Assembly: GCF_932526225.1 (NCBI RefSeq)
Contig: NC_064042.1
Location: 729,001-793,000 of the forward strand
Source of the DNA: Nematostella vectensis
Lineage: Eukaryota > Cnidaria > Anthozoa > Actiniaria > Edwardsiidae
Length of the DNA stretch: 64,000 nt
Direction: 5' to 3'
The notes under the pieces were generated by a model. The model saw nothing but the letters and a program-made list of their open reading frames with translations, made no database searches and was not told where the DNA came from. The position numbers and the translations under genes are program-made. Numbering within the stretch: the stretch's first letter is position 1; every line of letters begins with the position of its first letter. This document shows positions 1 through 9,917 of this stretch, one piece after another.

Positions 1-717
1 TAAAGTTGCAGCAACATAGTACTGCGCATGTCTGGAGTCAGTGATTATTGTAGGCGTTTAAGTGTCAACAAACAGTTGAACTTTTTAAAAGCTGTGAATA
101 CCTTATTAAATAATATGCAATATTATATTGAAAACTATGTTAATGGACAGTTTGTGGTCATTTTTTTTGTTTTGTTTAAAGTCTCCCACATGTACCAAAA
201 GCTCATAAGTCAGTATTAGAATTTCACTGAAGTTCATTGTGTCAGGGCTCTAGAGCTATTGCAAATCTCTAAACCATGACACTCCCCTTTTAAAGGAAAG
301 TAAAAAAAAAAAAAAAAATCAAAATTGTTGGTGGGGGTCTCTGTTGTGTTTGTTTTCTTTTTAGTTTTGTTCTATTATTATTATTTTCTTTTTTAGAGGG
401 GGAGGGGAATTCAGCTAAAAATAGCCAAGGGTCAATTCAAGCAACTAGTACAAAAGATGTTTTTTTGCAGTCCTTTATTAAATATATTCAAGGTTATCAT
501 GCAATTCTGTTGTTTGACTGCATATATATATATTTTTCTTTTATTTCATTACAAGTTCTATATGTGTAAGTGGTGACCATAGCTATGATTACTATTATTT
601 AGAATATTTTTTTACCTACTAACAGAAAACAACTTGACTGCAAAACACTTACTGTAGGGCACTCGATATTAGGCATTACTTTCATGTGGATGTAAGGTTG
701 AAATGTCAAAACCTTCA

Positions 718-834
718 TTAACCCGTGAACTACGCTTTAGCGTATTACACTTTGTTGTGATCTGATTCTATTGTTCTTTTTTGTGTTTTACTAACTATTA
801 CCGTTTAACTATCACACTTTGTTTCACGGGTTAA
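718..834 (+). mobile_element. 117-bp piggyBac-like MITE (one per unit)
   Basis: Bounded by TTAA on both sides, with ends TTAACCCGTGAA and TTCACGGGTTAA. The match extends to 16 bp of perfect inverted repeat (TTCATTAACCCGTGAA). TTAA target sites and ends starting CCC are typical of the piggyBac superfamily. The interior has no coding capacity. Just inside the left end is a perfect palindrome TACGCTTTAGCGTA. Equivalent copies are at 5426-5542, 10136-10252, 12139-12255, 14142-14258, 16161-16277, 18147-18263 and 29974-30090, and in every later full unit. It is fixed at one position in the unit, so it predates the amplification. The superfamily assignment rests on ends alone. Confidence 0.6.
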
Positions 835-1486
835 TGAAAACCACTCTAATTACTTACAGTAGTTCTTTTTTAATATTATCATTTACTTGTATAATTTACA
901 TGAGCAATACATATTTCTTTATGGCTTTGTAGAGCTCATCTCGTTCCTCATAAAAAAACAAACAAAATGAAGTTTGTTCTTATTTTGGTGCAAAGGAATC
1001 TACAGTAGTTTTCTAATCAGATAATTGTTTTTCTTTTAACACTCACCTGTTATTTCAACAGCCTTACTTGAGTTTGCTTGTCTCAGAAATAGACCTTGCT
1101 TAATAAACAAAGACATTTTACAAACTTATTTAATAATAGGTAACAACTGCAATATTGTATGAAGAGAGTGCCCCTCTCTTCCCCCTGCTATTGTTGAAAT
1201 TATGCTCAATAAACTTTTACCTCTTCCCTCTCCACCAGTTAAGCATTCTATGTATGCTTCCCTGTACAAAATGCACCCCTTCAAATAGAACATTAAAGTT
1301 CACATACTTGTTTACTTCCTCAAACTCTTTGCTTTGTGTTTTTTGTTAACTTCCTAGGAACAAATTGAATACATATAATCAATAAATCTAGCAAGCTTAT
1401 TTTACAAACTCACTTTTTTTTTATTATTTTTGCGCAAAACCTATCAGGATTAAGGGGGTCCAGCACAAAGAAAAAAAAAACGAAAT

Positions 1487-1824
1487 AAAAAAAAAGCCCA
1501 TTGGCCTGGGATCGAACCCGGTCTGAAGAACAAAACGGAAACCATACATACGGATTACCCAATCGGTATGGCAGCACAAGGCTTTTACGGAAGGCTGTAA
1601 AGAACCCGAAGGCCCCAAGCACCGATATTTCCGAGCGAATATGCTGTACAACACTCTTGCAAGGTTATCCCAACCCGCGCATTAATGGGGAGGACAATAA
1701 CCAGGATCCTCGGTTACGCCACGCACAGCTCGCCGAGATTGTGGATGACAAAAAATAGAGGTCTATTTGGGCGTCTTGGGTCCCTTGGGGACTCGCCATG
1801 CGCACGGGCGCATCTCTTTTATTG
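1487..1824 (-). ncRNA. Candidate pol III-type transcription unit in the repeat core
   Basis: Read on the - strand: TATA-like CAATAAAA (1817-1824), hairpin ATGCGC-CCGT-GCGCAT (1798-1813), hairpin GTCCC-CAA-GGGAC (1780-1792), A-box match TGGCGTAACCG (1711-1721, fits TRGYNNARNNG), B-box match GTTCGATCC (1509-1517, fits GWTCRANNC), then a 9-base T-run (1487-1495). The A-to-B distance is about 200 bp, much longer than in a tRNA gene. The B-box, a short tail and the T-run are arranged as at the 3' end of a tRNA gene. The core is the GC-richest and best-conserved part of the unit. A SINE or tRNA relic carried in the repeat is the main alternative. Transcription is not shown. Confidence 0.33.
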
Positions 1825-1997
1825 TGTACATGACATCAAATTAGCGAAGAAAAAAGACGCTGTTTTGGTATCATGTGAAAAGCATAAAATAAATAGAAAT
1901 AAAGACGTAAGGGGGGAGAATATTGACATATTCATATTAGAATATTGACAAAATCCGCAATATTGTCTACGCTGACTAAGTAAAGCTGTATTTTACT

Positions 1998-2291
1998 TTA
2001 AAGGGGCAGCAGCATAGTACTGCGCATGTCTGGAGTCAGTGTTTATTGTAGGCTTTTAAGTGTCTACAAACAGTGGAACTTTTTAAAAGCTGTCAATACC
2101 TTATTAAATAATATGCAATATTATATTGAAAACTATGTTAATGGACAGTTTGTGGTCATTTGTTTTGTTTTGTTTAAAGTCTCCCACATGTACCAAAAGC
2201 TCATAAGTCAGTATTAGAATTTCACTGAAGTTCATTGTGTCAGGGCTCTAGAGCTATTGCAAATCTCTTAACCATGACACTCCCCTTTTAA
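1998..2291 (+). mobile_element. ~294-bp TTAA-flanked element, T2/Kolobok-like ends
   Basis: It begins TTAAAGGGGCAG and ends CACTCCCCTTTTAA, that is, inverted ends of about 8-10 bp next to TTAA. In units such as 13,429-15,431 the right end is CCCCCTTTAA, a better mirror of the left. TTAA targets with TTAAAGG termini fit the T2/Kolobok group known from animals. The interior has a 63-codon ATG frame in this copy that is broken in other copies, so I treat the element as non-coding. Equivalent positions are the first ~294 bp of every intact unit (for example 1-293, 6718-7011, and 30,577-30,870 on the - strand). The short ends leave the call uncertain. Confidence 0.42.
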
Positions 2292-2517
2292 AGGAAAGTA
2301 AAAAAAAATCAAAATTGTTGGTGGGGGTCTCTGTTGTGTTTGTTTTCTTTTTAGTTTTGTTCTATTATTATTATTATTTTCTTTTTTAGAGGGGGAGTGG
2401 AATTCAGCTAAAAATAGCCAAGGGTCAATTCAAGCAACTAGTACAAAAGATGTTTTTTTGCAGTCCTTTATTCAATATATTCAAGGTTATCATGCAATTC
2501 TGTTGTTTGACTGCATA

Positions 2518-2548
<31 letters not shown>

Positions 2549-2613
2549 TTTGGGGTCATTCAAAATCCCTACAAAGAAGTTTCAAGTTGTAATGATAGAA
2601 CATTTTGTTTTAG

Positions 2614-4308
2614 TCTCATGTTAGACAGGTCTATAAAGAGCTCAACCATGACGACGAAGATGGAACTGATCAGCATATGACCTGGGATTTCAGCAAAACG
2701 TAAGTCTCTCTGATCACTTGGCACAGGCATCCTGACACCCTAGAAATTAGAAGGGCTAAACAAAACAAAACCTGATCAGTCTCTAAAGCTCTTTGACCAA
2801 ATAATTGACTAAATATGTTTTAATAATTGTAATAACAATTTAACGATTGTTCAAGTTCCGGTTCAAATAAATATATAGTACAATAAAAAATAAAACTTGT
2901 TATTGTTTATTTTAGTTATGATGATGACTTCAACAAAGAAGTTAGTCGTGGCATATTTGCGGGAGTGTGCAGTACGGATAGCAAGTCATCGTCAACTGCC
3001 ATAAAAGGTTTGTTTGTGTGACGGAGAGTTGTATCTGTGTGCCTAGGTCCACAGTGAGTATGACCGTTCATCTCAGCAGACAACCTTTTTCAAAAGCTTA
3101 TTCTGGACCCTGGATATTGTTAAGAAACCAAATTGTTTAGATTGAAGGCAAAATCTTCTGCTTCCTCACAGGTCTTTCGCTACTAACCTTGACTCATGAC
3201 CAGAGGCACACATCCACCATACACCTATACATATACCCATGATGATACCCATTTAATCAATGATCCATTATACTCCCCACCAGTTCAAATTAGTACTGCA
3301 ACCACCCCTATGGAAAAATACTGCATCTGCCCCTGATGACAAATTCCTTTTTTTTCTTTTGCAGCTGCAATGCATGTCCATTTCAGAACTAAAAAGAGGG
3401 GGCATGTCACAAAAGCAAATAACAGTTATGATGCCACCTTAAACAGGCCGAGAAAGCGCAGCCAGCTTAACACAGTGAGTATGACTAAAACTAATGATTG
3501 ATGTGATAGCTATGGCATAGATAATTATGAAGACCTTAATCCTCTAAGATGTTGGTCTCCTATCCCATTGCCAGACTATTTCTAGATATTTCTACCAATT
3601 ATCAAATCAAATTCCCCCCCCCCCCCCGAGGAACCCTAGTCTATGTAAATGGCCCCTTAGAGTGGTATTCATCTGACTTCGAAACAAAAACTACTAATAA
3701 TCAGTGTTTAATAGTGTCTACTAGTCAAGAGTAAAAAGGAAAATACAATAAAAATTACCTTCATTGTGTATAGCAGTAGGTATTTCGTTAGTATCTATTT
3801 CACAGTCACATGAAAACAAGGTACTCTTGTGATTCAGTTTATATAGTCAAGGTCCAAATCTCAATTTTTAATGCATGATTCAAAAAGGCTAGAATTCCCT
3901 GGACAACAACTCACAATATTCAGAAAATCAAATACATTTGTTTCTCTTCTCTTTTTGTAGAAAACAACGCTACGAAAAAAGACCTTGAGGGAAATCTCCA
4001 GCATCAACAAGGAGAGAAAAGGGAAATACTTTGAAATCATGTCCGTGGACTATATGTCCTCGGAGCACACAGGGTCTGATGGAGAAAATGAGGGGTCTGA
4101 CGAGGAAGCACCTAAACTGCTTTACAAGCATAAGCTTCCATGGAGGAGTGAGGAGGCCGATTCATTGATGGCCTACTTAGAAAAAAAAGTTAGGAAGGGC
4201 AGGGGCCAGAGAAGCACAAACATGATGTACAGGAGGAAAGATGGTGCTAATTCGAAAAGAACTGCACCAATTGATGCTCCCAATTGGGCTGTGAAGCATC
4301 AGCTTTAG
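2614..4308 (+). CDS. Spliced gene of unknown function, last four exons (copy 1)
   Basis: I read four exons: 2614-2699, 2916-3007, 3365-3474 and 3961-4308. Acceptors are TTTTAG, TTTTAG, TTGCAG and TTGTAG; donors are C|GTAAGT, G|GTTTGT and A|GTGAGT; phases are 2, 1 and 0. Joined, they give 211 codons without a stop, ending in TAG. Residues 11-19 are acidic (NHDDEDGTD), 87-91 are a nuclear-signal-like RPRKR, 134-145 are Ser/acidic (GSDGENEGSDEE), 155-161 read LPWRSEE, a basic stretch follows, and the tail is DAPNWAV (201-207). No start codon is present: the frame is closed just upstream of the first acceptor, so the 5' exons lie elsewhere or were lost. I do not recognise a named domain. The composition suggests a nuclear, perhaps nucleic-acid-associated protein (inference). 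From memory only, similar uncharacterised proteins with MSSE...LPW...APxWAV tails occur in cnidarians. Confidence 0.7.
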
Positions 4309-4714
4309 GTTGTCTACATGCAAGCTATTCTTTTCGGATTAGCACCATCTTCTCTATTTTGCTATGAATGATGGACTTGTGCGTTGGCACAAAAAATGTT
4401 ATTGTTAAAGCATATAGTGATCGACTTGATTTACAAATTCACAACGATTTTTATTACAACAAGTTTATGAGTATTCAGATTTATTATTGAACTATTTTTC
4501 TCGAAAAACAGTAGATGAGGCTACAATTTATTATATAAAGGAGATGTGATTTATTTAGAATATTGAAAGAATAATATTCAAAGAATTATTACTTTGACCA
4601 AGAGCTGATAAAATAATGTTTATAGTAATTTATTGATTTTGAAATATACACTTATTGGACCAAACCAAATGTATAAATACCGATTATATTTTACTGATTA
4701 CAGAAAATACACGA

Positions 4715-4720
4715 AATAAA
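4715..4720 (+). promoter_or_regulatory. Polyadenylation signal AATAAA, gene copy 1
   Basis: A canonical AATAAA lies about 410 bp after the stop codon, followed within 30 bp by a GT-rich stretch (TGCTTGTTGGTC), as expected of an animal 3' end. It is the best candidate in the 3' region, though other A-rich hexamers exist nearby. Confidence 0.5.
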
Positions 4721-4813
4721 TGATTTCAGTAGATATGCTTGTTGGTCTCTCTGTATATATCTTAACATATTTTGTGGGAAGGGGCAGATGGGATCTATTG
4801 GTTTGTCCTAACT

Positions 4814-5206
4814 GCAAATTTAGAACAAATGTATTAATTGGTAACATTCGCACGCCGTGCAAAAGGCAAATTTGCTAAGATGTTTTTTGATGGGCAAATA
4901 ATTTGCAAAAGTGACCCTTGCTGTAGTAGTGAATATAATGAATATACACTCTTTGCATCATGAGCAAATGCAAGCAAACATGACGAAAACATAACATTTG
5001 CTATCGTATTTACCGGTGCGTGTATATAACTGCAAATCCGTTATTTGCACTGTTTTTGAAATATTAGCAAATATGAAGTAAAGTCGGCCTTCACTTGGTT
5101 TGTCTTGGTACCAAATATAAAGCAAATTCAGTATTTGAATTTGAGTAAAGGCGAGTAAATATGGACTTCACCATAGTTGCAAAACATATTTACTATATCT
5201 GCAAAT
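4814..5206. other. GCAAAT/ATTTGC-dense tract (copy 1)
   Basis: Twelve GCAAAT or ATTTGC hexamers in 393 bp, starting at 4814, 4866, 4870, 4894, 4901, 4964, 4996, 5032, 5043, 5067, 5122 and 5201. One pair forms the palindrome GCAAATTTGC (4866-4875). CTGCAAATCCGTT occurs twice (about 5030 and 5200). There is no open reading frame. It could be a binding-site cluster (GCAAAT is the core of the POU octamer ATGCAAAT) or the remnant of a degenerate repeat. Confidence 0.6.
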
Positions 5207-7325
5207 CCGTTTTTTCGTCCAGTATATATATATATATATATTTTTCTTTCTTCTCATTACAAGTTCTATATGTGTAAGTGGTGACCATAGCTATGATTAC
5301 TATTATTTAGAATATTTTTTTACCTACTAACAGAAAACAACTTGACTGCAAAACACTTACTGTAGGGCACTCGATATTAGGCATTACTTTCATGTGGATG
5401 TAAGGTTGAAATGTCAAAACCTTCATTAACCCGTGAACTACGCTTTAGCGTATTACACTTTGTTGTGATCTGATTCTATTGTTCTTTTTTGTGTTTTACT
5501 AACTATTACCGTTTAACTATCACACTTTGTTTCACGGGTTAATGAAAACCACTCTAATTACTTACAGTAATCCTTTTTTAATATTATCATTTACTTGTAT
5601 AATTTACATGAGCAATACATATTTCTTTATGGCTTTGTAGAGCTCATCTCGTTTCTCATAAAAAAACAAACAAAATGAAGTTTGTTCTTATTTTGGTGCA
5701 AAGGAATCTACAGTAGTTTTCTAATCAGATAATTGTTTTTCTTTTAACACTCACCTGTTATTTCAACAGCCTTACTTGAGTTTGCTTGTCTCAGAAATAG
5801 ACCTTGCTTAATAAACAAAGACATGTTACAAACTTATTTAATAATAGGTAACAACTGCAATATTGTATGAAGAGAGTGCCCCTCTCTTCCCCCTGCTATT
5901 GTTGAAATTATGCTCAATAAACTTTTACCTCTTCCCTCTCCACCAGTTAAGCATTCTATGTATGCTTCCCTGTACAAAATGCACCCCTTCAAATAGAACA
6001 TTAAAGTTCACATACTTGTTTACTTCCTCAAACTCTTTGCTTTGTGTTTTTTGTTAACTTCCTAGGAACAAATTGAATACATATAATCAATAAATCTAGC
6101 AAGCTTATTTTGCAAACTCACTTTTTTTTATTATTTTTGCGCAAAACCTATCAGGATTAAGGGGGTCCAGCACAAAGAAAAAAAAAACGAAATAAAAAAA
6201 AAAGCCCATTGGCCTGGGATCGAACCCGGTCTGAAGAACAAAACGGAAACCATACATACGGATTACCCAATCGGTATGGCAGCACAAGGCTTTTACGGAA
6301 GGCTGTAAAGAACCCGAAGGCCCCAAGCACCGATATTTCCGAGCGAATATACTGTACAACACTCTTGCAAGGTTATCCCAACCCGCGCATTAATGGGGAG
6401 GACAATAACCAGGATCCCAGGCCTGTAATACGGTTACGCCACGCACAGCTCGCCGAGATTGTGGATGACAAAAAATAGAGGTCTATTTGGGCGTCTTGGG
6501 TCCCTTGGGGACTCGCCATGCGCACGGGCGCATCTCTTTTATTGTGTACATGACATCAAATTAGCGAAGAAAAAAGACGCTGTTTTGGTATCATGTGAAA
6601 AGCATAAAATAAATAGAAATAAAGACGTAAGGGGGGAGAATATTGACATCTTCATATTAGAATATTGACAAAATCCGCAATATTGTCTACGCTGACTAAG
6701 TAAAGCTGTATTTTACTTTAAAGGGGCAGCAGCATAGTACTGCGCATGTCTGGAGTCAGTGTTTATTGTAGGCTTTTAAGTGTCTACAAACAGTGGAACT
6801 TTTTAAAAGCTGTCAATACCTTATTAAATAATATGCAATATTATATTGAAAACTATGTTAATGGACAGTTTGTGGTCATTTGTTTTGTTTTGTTTAAAGT
6901 CTCCCACATGTACCAAAAGCTCATAAGTCAGTATTAGAATTTCACTGAAGTTCATTGTGTCAGGGCTCTAGAGCTATTGCAAATCTCTTAACCATGACAC
7001 TCCCCTTTTAAAGGAAAGTAAAAAAAAATCAAAATTGTTGGTGGGGGTCTCTGTTGTGTTTGTTTTCTTTTTAGTTTTGTTCTATTATTATTATTATTTT
7101 CTTTTTTAGAGGGGGAGTGGAATTCAGCTAAAAATAGCAAAGGGTCAATTCAAGCAACTAGTACAAAAGATGTTTTTTTGCAGTCCTTTATTCAATATAT
7201 TCAAGGTTATCATGCAATTCTGTTGTTTGACTGCATATATATATATATATTTTTTTTTTTTTTTGGGTCATTCAAAATCCCTACAAAGAAGTTTCAAGTT
7301 GTAATGATAGAACATTTTGTTTTAG

Positions 7326-9019
7326 TCTCATGTTAGACAGGTCTATAAAGAGCTCAGCCATGACGACGAAGATGGAACTGATCAGCATATGACCTGGGAT
7401 TTCAGCAAAACGTAAGTCTATCTGATCACTTGGCACAGGCATCCTGACACCCTAGAAATTAGAAGGGCTAAACAAAACAAAACCTGATCAGTCTCTAAAG
7501 CTCTTTGACCAAATAATTGACTAAATATGTTTTAATAATTGTAATAACAATTTAACGATTGTTCAAGTTCCGGTTCAAATAAATATATAGTACAATAAAA
7601 AATAAAACTTGTTATTGTTTATTTTAGTTATGATGATGACTTCAACAAAGAAGTTAGTCGTGGCATATTTGCGGGAGTGTGCAGTACGGATAGCAAGTCA
7701 TCGTCAACTGCCATAAAAGGTTTGTTTGTGTGACGGAGAGTTGTATCTGTGTGCCTAGGTCCACAGTGAGTATGACCGTTCATCTCAGCAGACAACCTTT
7801 TTCAAAAGCTTATTCTGGACCCTGGATATTGTTAAGAAACCAAATTGTTTAGATTGAAGGCAAAATCTTCTGCTTCCTCACAGGTCTTTCGCTACTAACC
7901 TTGACTCATGACCAGAGGCACACATCCACCATACACCTATACATATACCCATGATGATACCCATTTAATCAATGATCCATTATACTCCCCACCAGTTCAA
8001 ATTAGTACTGCAACCACCCCTATGGAAAAATACTGCATCTGCCCCTGATGACAAATTCCTTTTTTTTCTTTTGCAGCTGCAATGCATGTCCATTTCAGAA
8101 CTAAAAAGAGGGGGCATGTCACAAAAGCAAATAACAGTTATGATGCCACCTTAAACAGGCCGAGAAAGCGCAGCCAGCTTAACACAGTGAGTATGACTAA
8201 AACTAATGATTGATGTGATAGCTATGGCATAGATAATTATGAAGACCTTAATCCTCTAAGATGTTGGTCTCCTATCCCATTGCCAGACTATTTCTAGATA
8301 TTTCTACCAATTATCAAATCAAATTCCCCCCCTCCCCCGAGGAACCCTAGTCTATGTAAATGGCCCCTTAGAGTGGTATTCATCTGACTTCGAAACAAAA
8401 ACTACTAATAATCAGTGTTTAATAGTGTCTACTAGTCAAGAGTAAAAAGGAAAATACAATAAAAATTACCTTCATTGTGTATAGCAGTAGGTATTTCGTT
8501 AGTATCTATTTCACAGTCACATGAAAACAAGGTACTCTTGTGATTCAGTTTATATAGTCAAGGTCCAAATCTCAATTTTTAATGCATGATTCAAAAAGGC
8601 TAGAATTCCCTGGACAACAACTCACAATATTCAGAAAATCAAATACATTTGTTTCTCTTCTCTTTTTGTAGAAAACAACGCTACGAAAAAAGACCTTGAG
8701 GGAAATCTCCAGCATCAACAAGGAGAGAAAAGGGAAATACTTTGAAATCATGTCCGTGGACTATATGTCCTCGGAGCACACAGGGTCTGATGGAGAAAAT
8801 GAGGGGTCTGACGAGGAAGCACCTAAACTGCTTTACAAGCATAAGCTTCCATGGAGGAGTGAGGAGGCCGATTCATTGATGGCCTACTTAGAAAAAAAAG
8901 TTAGGAAGGGCAGGGGCCAGAGAAGCACAAACATGATGTACAGGAGGAAAGATGGTGCTAATTCGAAAAGAACTGCACCAATTGATGCTCCCAATTGGGC
9001 TGTGAAGCATCAGCTTTAG
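7326..9019 (+). CDS. Spliced gene of unknown function, last four exons (copy 2)
   Basis: Second copy of the four-exon segment: 7326-7411, 7628-7719, 8077-8186 and 8672-9019, with the same splice signals and the same open 211-codon frame. The only coding difference I see is codon 11, AAC in copy 1 and AGC here (Asn to Ser). Other differences are in introns (a C-run at about 8325-8338 interrupted by a T, one base near 7420) and in the 3' region. As in copy 1, exons before 7326 are missing. The preserved frame suggests either very recent duplication or continued function. One base difference in the exons is too few to tell which. Confidence 0.7.
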
Positions 9020-9425
9020 GTTGTCTACATGCAAGCTATTCTTTTCGGATTAGCACCATCTTCTCTATTTTGCTATGAATGATGGACTTGTGCGTTGGCA
9101 CAAAAAATGTTATTGTTAAAGCATATAGTGATCGACTTGATTTACAAATTCACAACGATTTTTATTACAACAAGTTTATGAGTATTCAGATTTATTATTG
9201 AACTATTTTCCTCGAAAAACAGTAGATGAGGCTACAATTTATTATATAAAGGAGATGTGATTTATTTAGAATATTGAAAGAATAATATTCAAAGAATTAT
9301 TACTTTGACCAAGAGCTGATAAAATAATGTTTATAGTAATTTATTGATTTTGAAATATACACTTATTGGACCAAACCAAATGTATAAATACCGATTATAT
9401 TTTACTGATTACAGAAAATACACGA

Positions 9426-9431
9426 AATAAA
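9426..9431 (+). promoter_or_regulatory. Polyadenylation signal AATAAA, gene copy 2
   Basis: Counterpart of the signal in copy 1, with the same GT-rich sequence immediately downstream. Confidence 0.5.
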
Positions 9432-9524
9432 TGATTTCAGTAGATATGCTTGTTGGTCTCTCTGTATATATCTTAACATATTTTGTGGGAAGGGGCAGAT
9501 GGGATCTATTGGTTTGTCCTAACT

Positions 9525-9917
9525 GCAAATTTAGAACAAATGTATTAATTGGTAACATTCGCACGCCGTGCAAAAGGCAAATTTGCTAAGATGTTTTTTG
9601 ATCGGCAAATAATTTGCAAAAGTGACCCTTGCTGTAGTAGTGAATATAATGAATATACACTCTTTGCATCATGAGCAAATGCAAGCAAACATGACGAAAA
9701 CATAACATTTGCTATCGTATTTACCGGTGCGTGTATATAACTGCAAATCCGTTATTTGCACTGTTTTTGAAATATTAGCAAATATGAAGTAAAATCGGCC
9801 TTCACTTGGTTTGTCTTGGTGCCAAATATAAAGCAAATTCAGTATTTGAATTTGAGTAAAGGCGAGTAAATATGGACTTCACCATAGTTGCAAAACATAT
9901 TTACTATATCTGCAAAT
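9525..9917. other. GCAAAT/ATTTGC-dense tract (copy 2)
   Basis: The same tract downstream of gene copy 2, with a handful of substitutions (for example GATCGGCAAAT near 9600 and GGTGCC near 9820). The hexamers are retained. Confidence 0.6.

Larger units (their letters stand above)
1..1997 (+). repeat. Repeat unit F1 (reference copy)
   Basis: Used here as the map of a standard unit: TTAAAGG-ended element 1-293; A-rich run about 301-318; ATT run about 372-385; TA run about 522-534; 117-bp MITE 718-834; featureless AT-rich DNA 835-1486; GC-richer core 1487-1824; AT-rich tail to 1997. Peculiar to this copy are a 12-bp deletion in the core near 1709 and an altered left terminus (GTTG where other copies have GGGG). 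Confidence 0.95.
2541..5222 (+). other. Gene-bearing segment inserted at TA microsatellite (copy 1)
   Basis: Sequence absent from the ~2.0-kb units, bounded on both sides by TA runs (about 2514-2540 and 5222-5241). It holds four exons, three introns, a 3' region with AATAAA, a poly-C run in the last intron (about 3616-3629) and a GCAAAT-rich tract. The ends show no convincing terminal inverted repeats: the left begins with T-run then GGGGTCATTC, the right ends TTTTTTCGTCCAG. Either it inserted into the TA tract, or the 2.0-kb units are deletion derivatives of a longer original. Confidence 0.75.
1998..6717 (+). repeat. Repeat unit F2 (4.72 kb, carries gene segment)
   Basis: A standard unit interrupted at its TA microsatellite by about 2.68 kb (2541-5222) holding four exons of a spliced gene and a GCAAAT-rich tract. 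The unit resumes with a second TA run at 5222-5241. Confidence 0.95.

Noticed and set aside
28-219. 63-codon ATG frame in the unit head
   Set aside because: It is open in some units but broken by frameshifts or stops in many others (for example 11,451, 13,457 and 15,460). There is no recognisable domain, and it sits inside a MITE-like element.
1155-1349. 64-codon hydrophobic, Cys-containing frame repeated in all units
   Set aside because: It has no ATG start, is low-complexity pyrimidine-rich DNA, and has shifted ends in some units. It is better explained as repeat sequence than as a small membrane protein.
1501-1758. An 85-89-codon frame in nearly every unit (begins at TTG; reads AWDRTRSEEQNGNHTYG)
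   Set aside because: It has no ATG and lies across the tRNA-like B-box and the hairpins. The opposite strand is open too, and conservation follows the whole DNA core rather than codon positions. It is explained by the structured repeat.
3260-3442. 60-codon frame overlapping the third exon
   Set aside because: It is an alternative frame across an intron-exon boundary. The spliced frame uses the same bases with proper splice signals.
2541-5222. Gene segment as a complete DNA transposon with its own ends
   Set aside because: The two ends show no terminal inverted repeats or target duplication beyond the TA runs, and the coding frame has no recognisable transposase domain.
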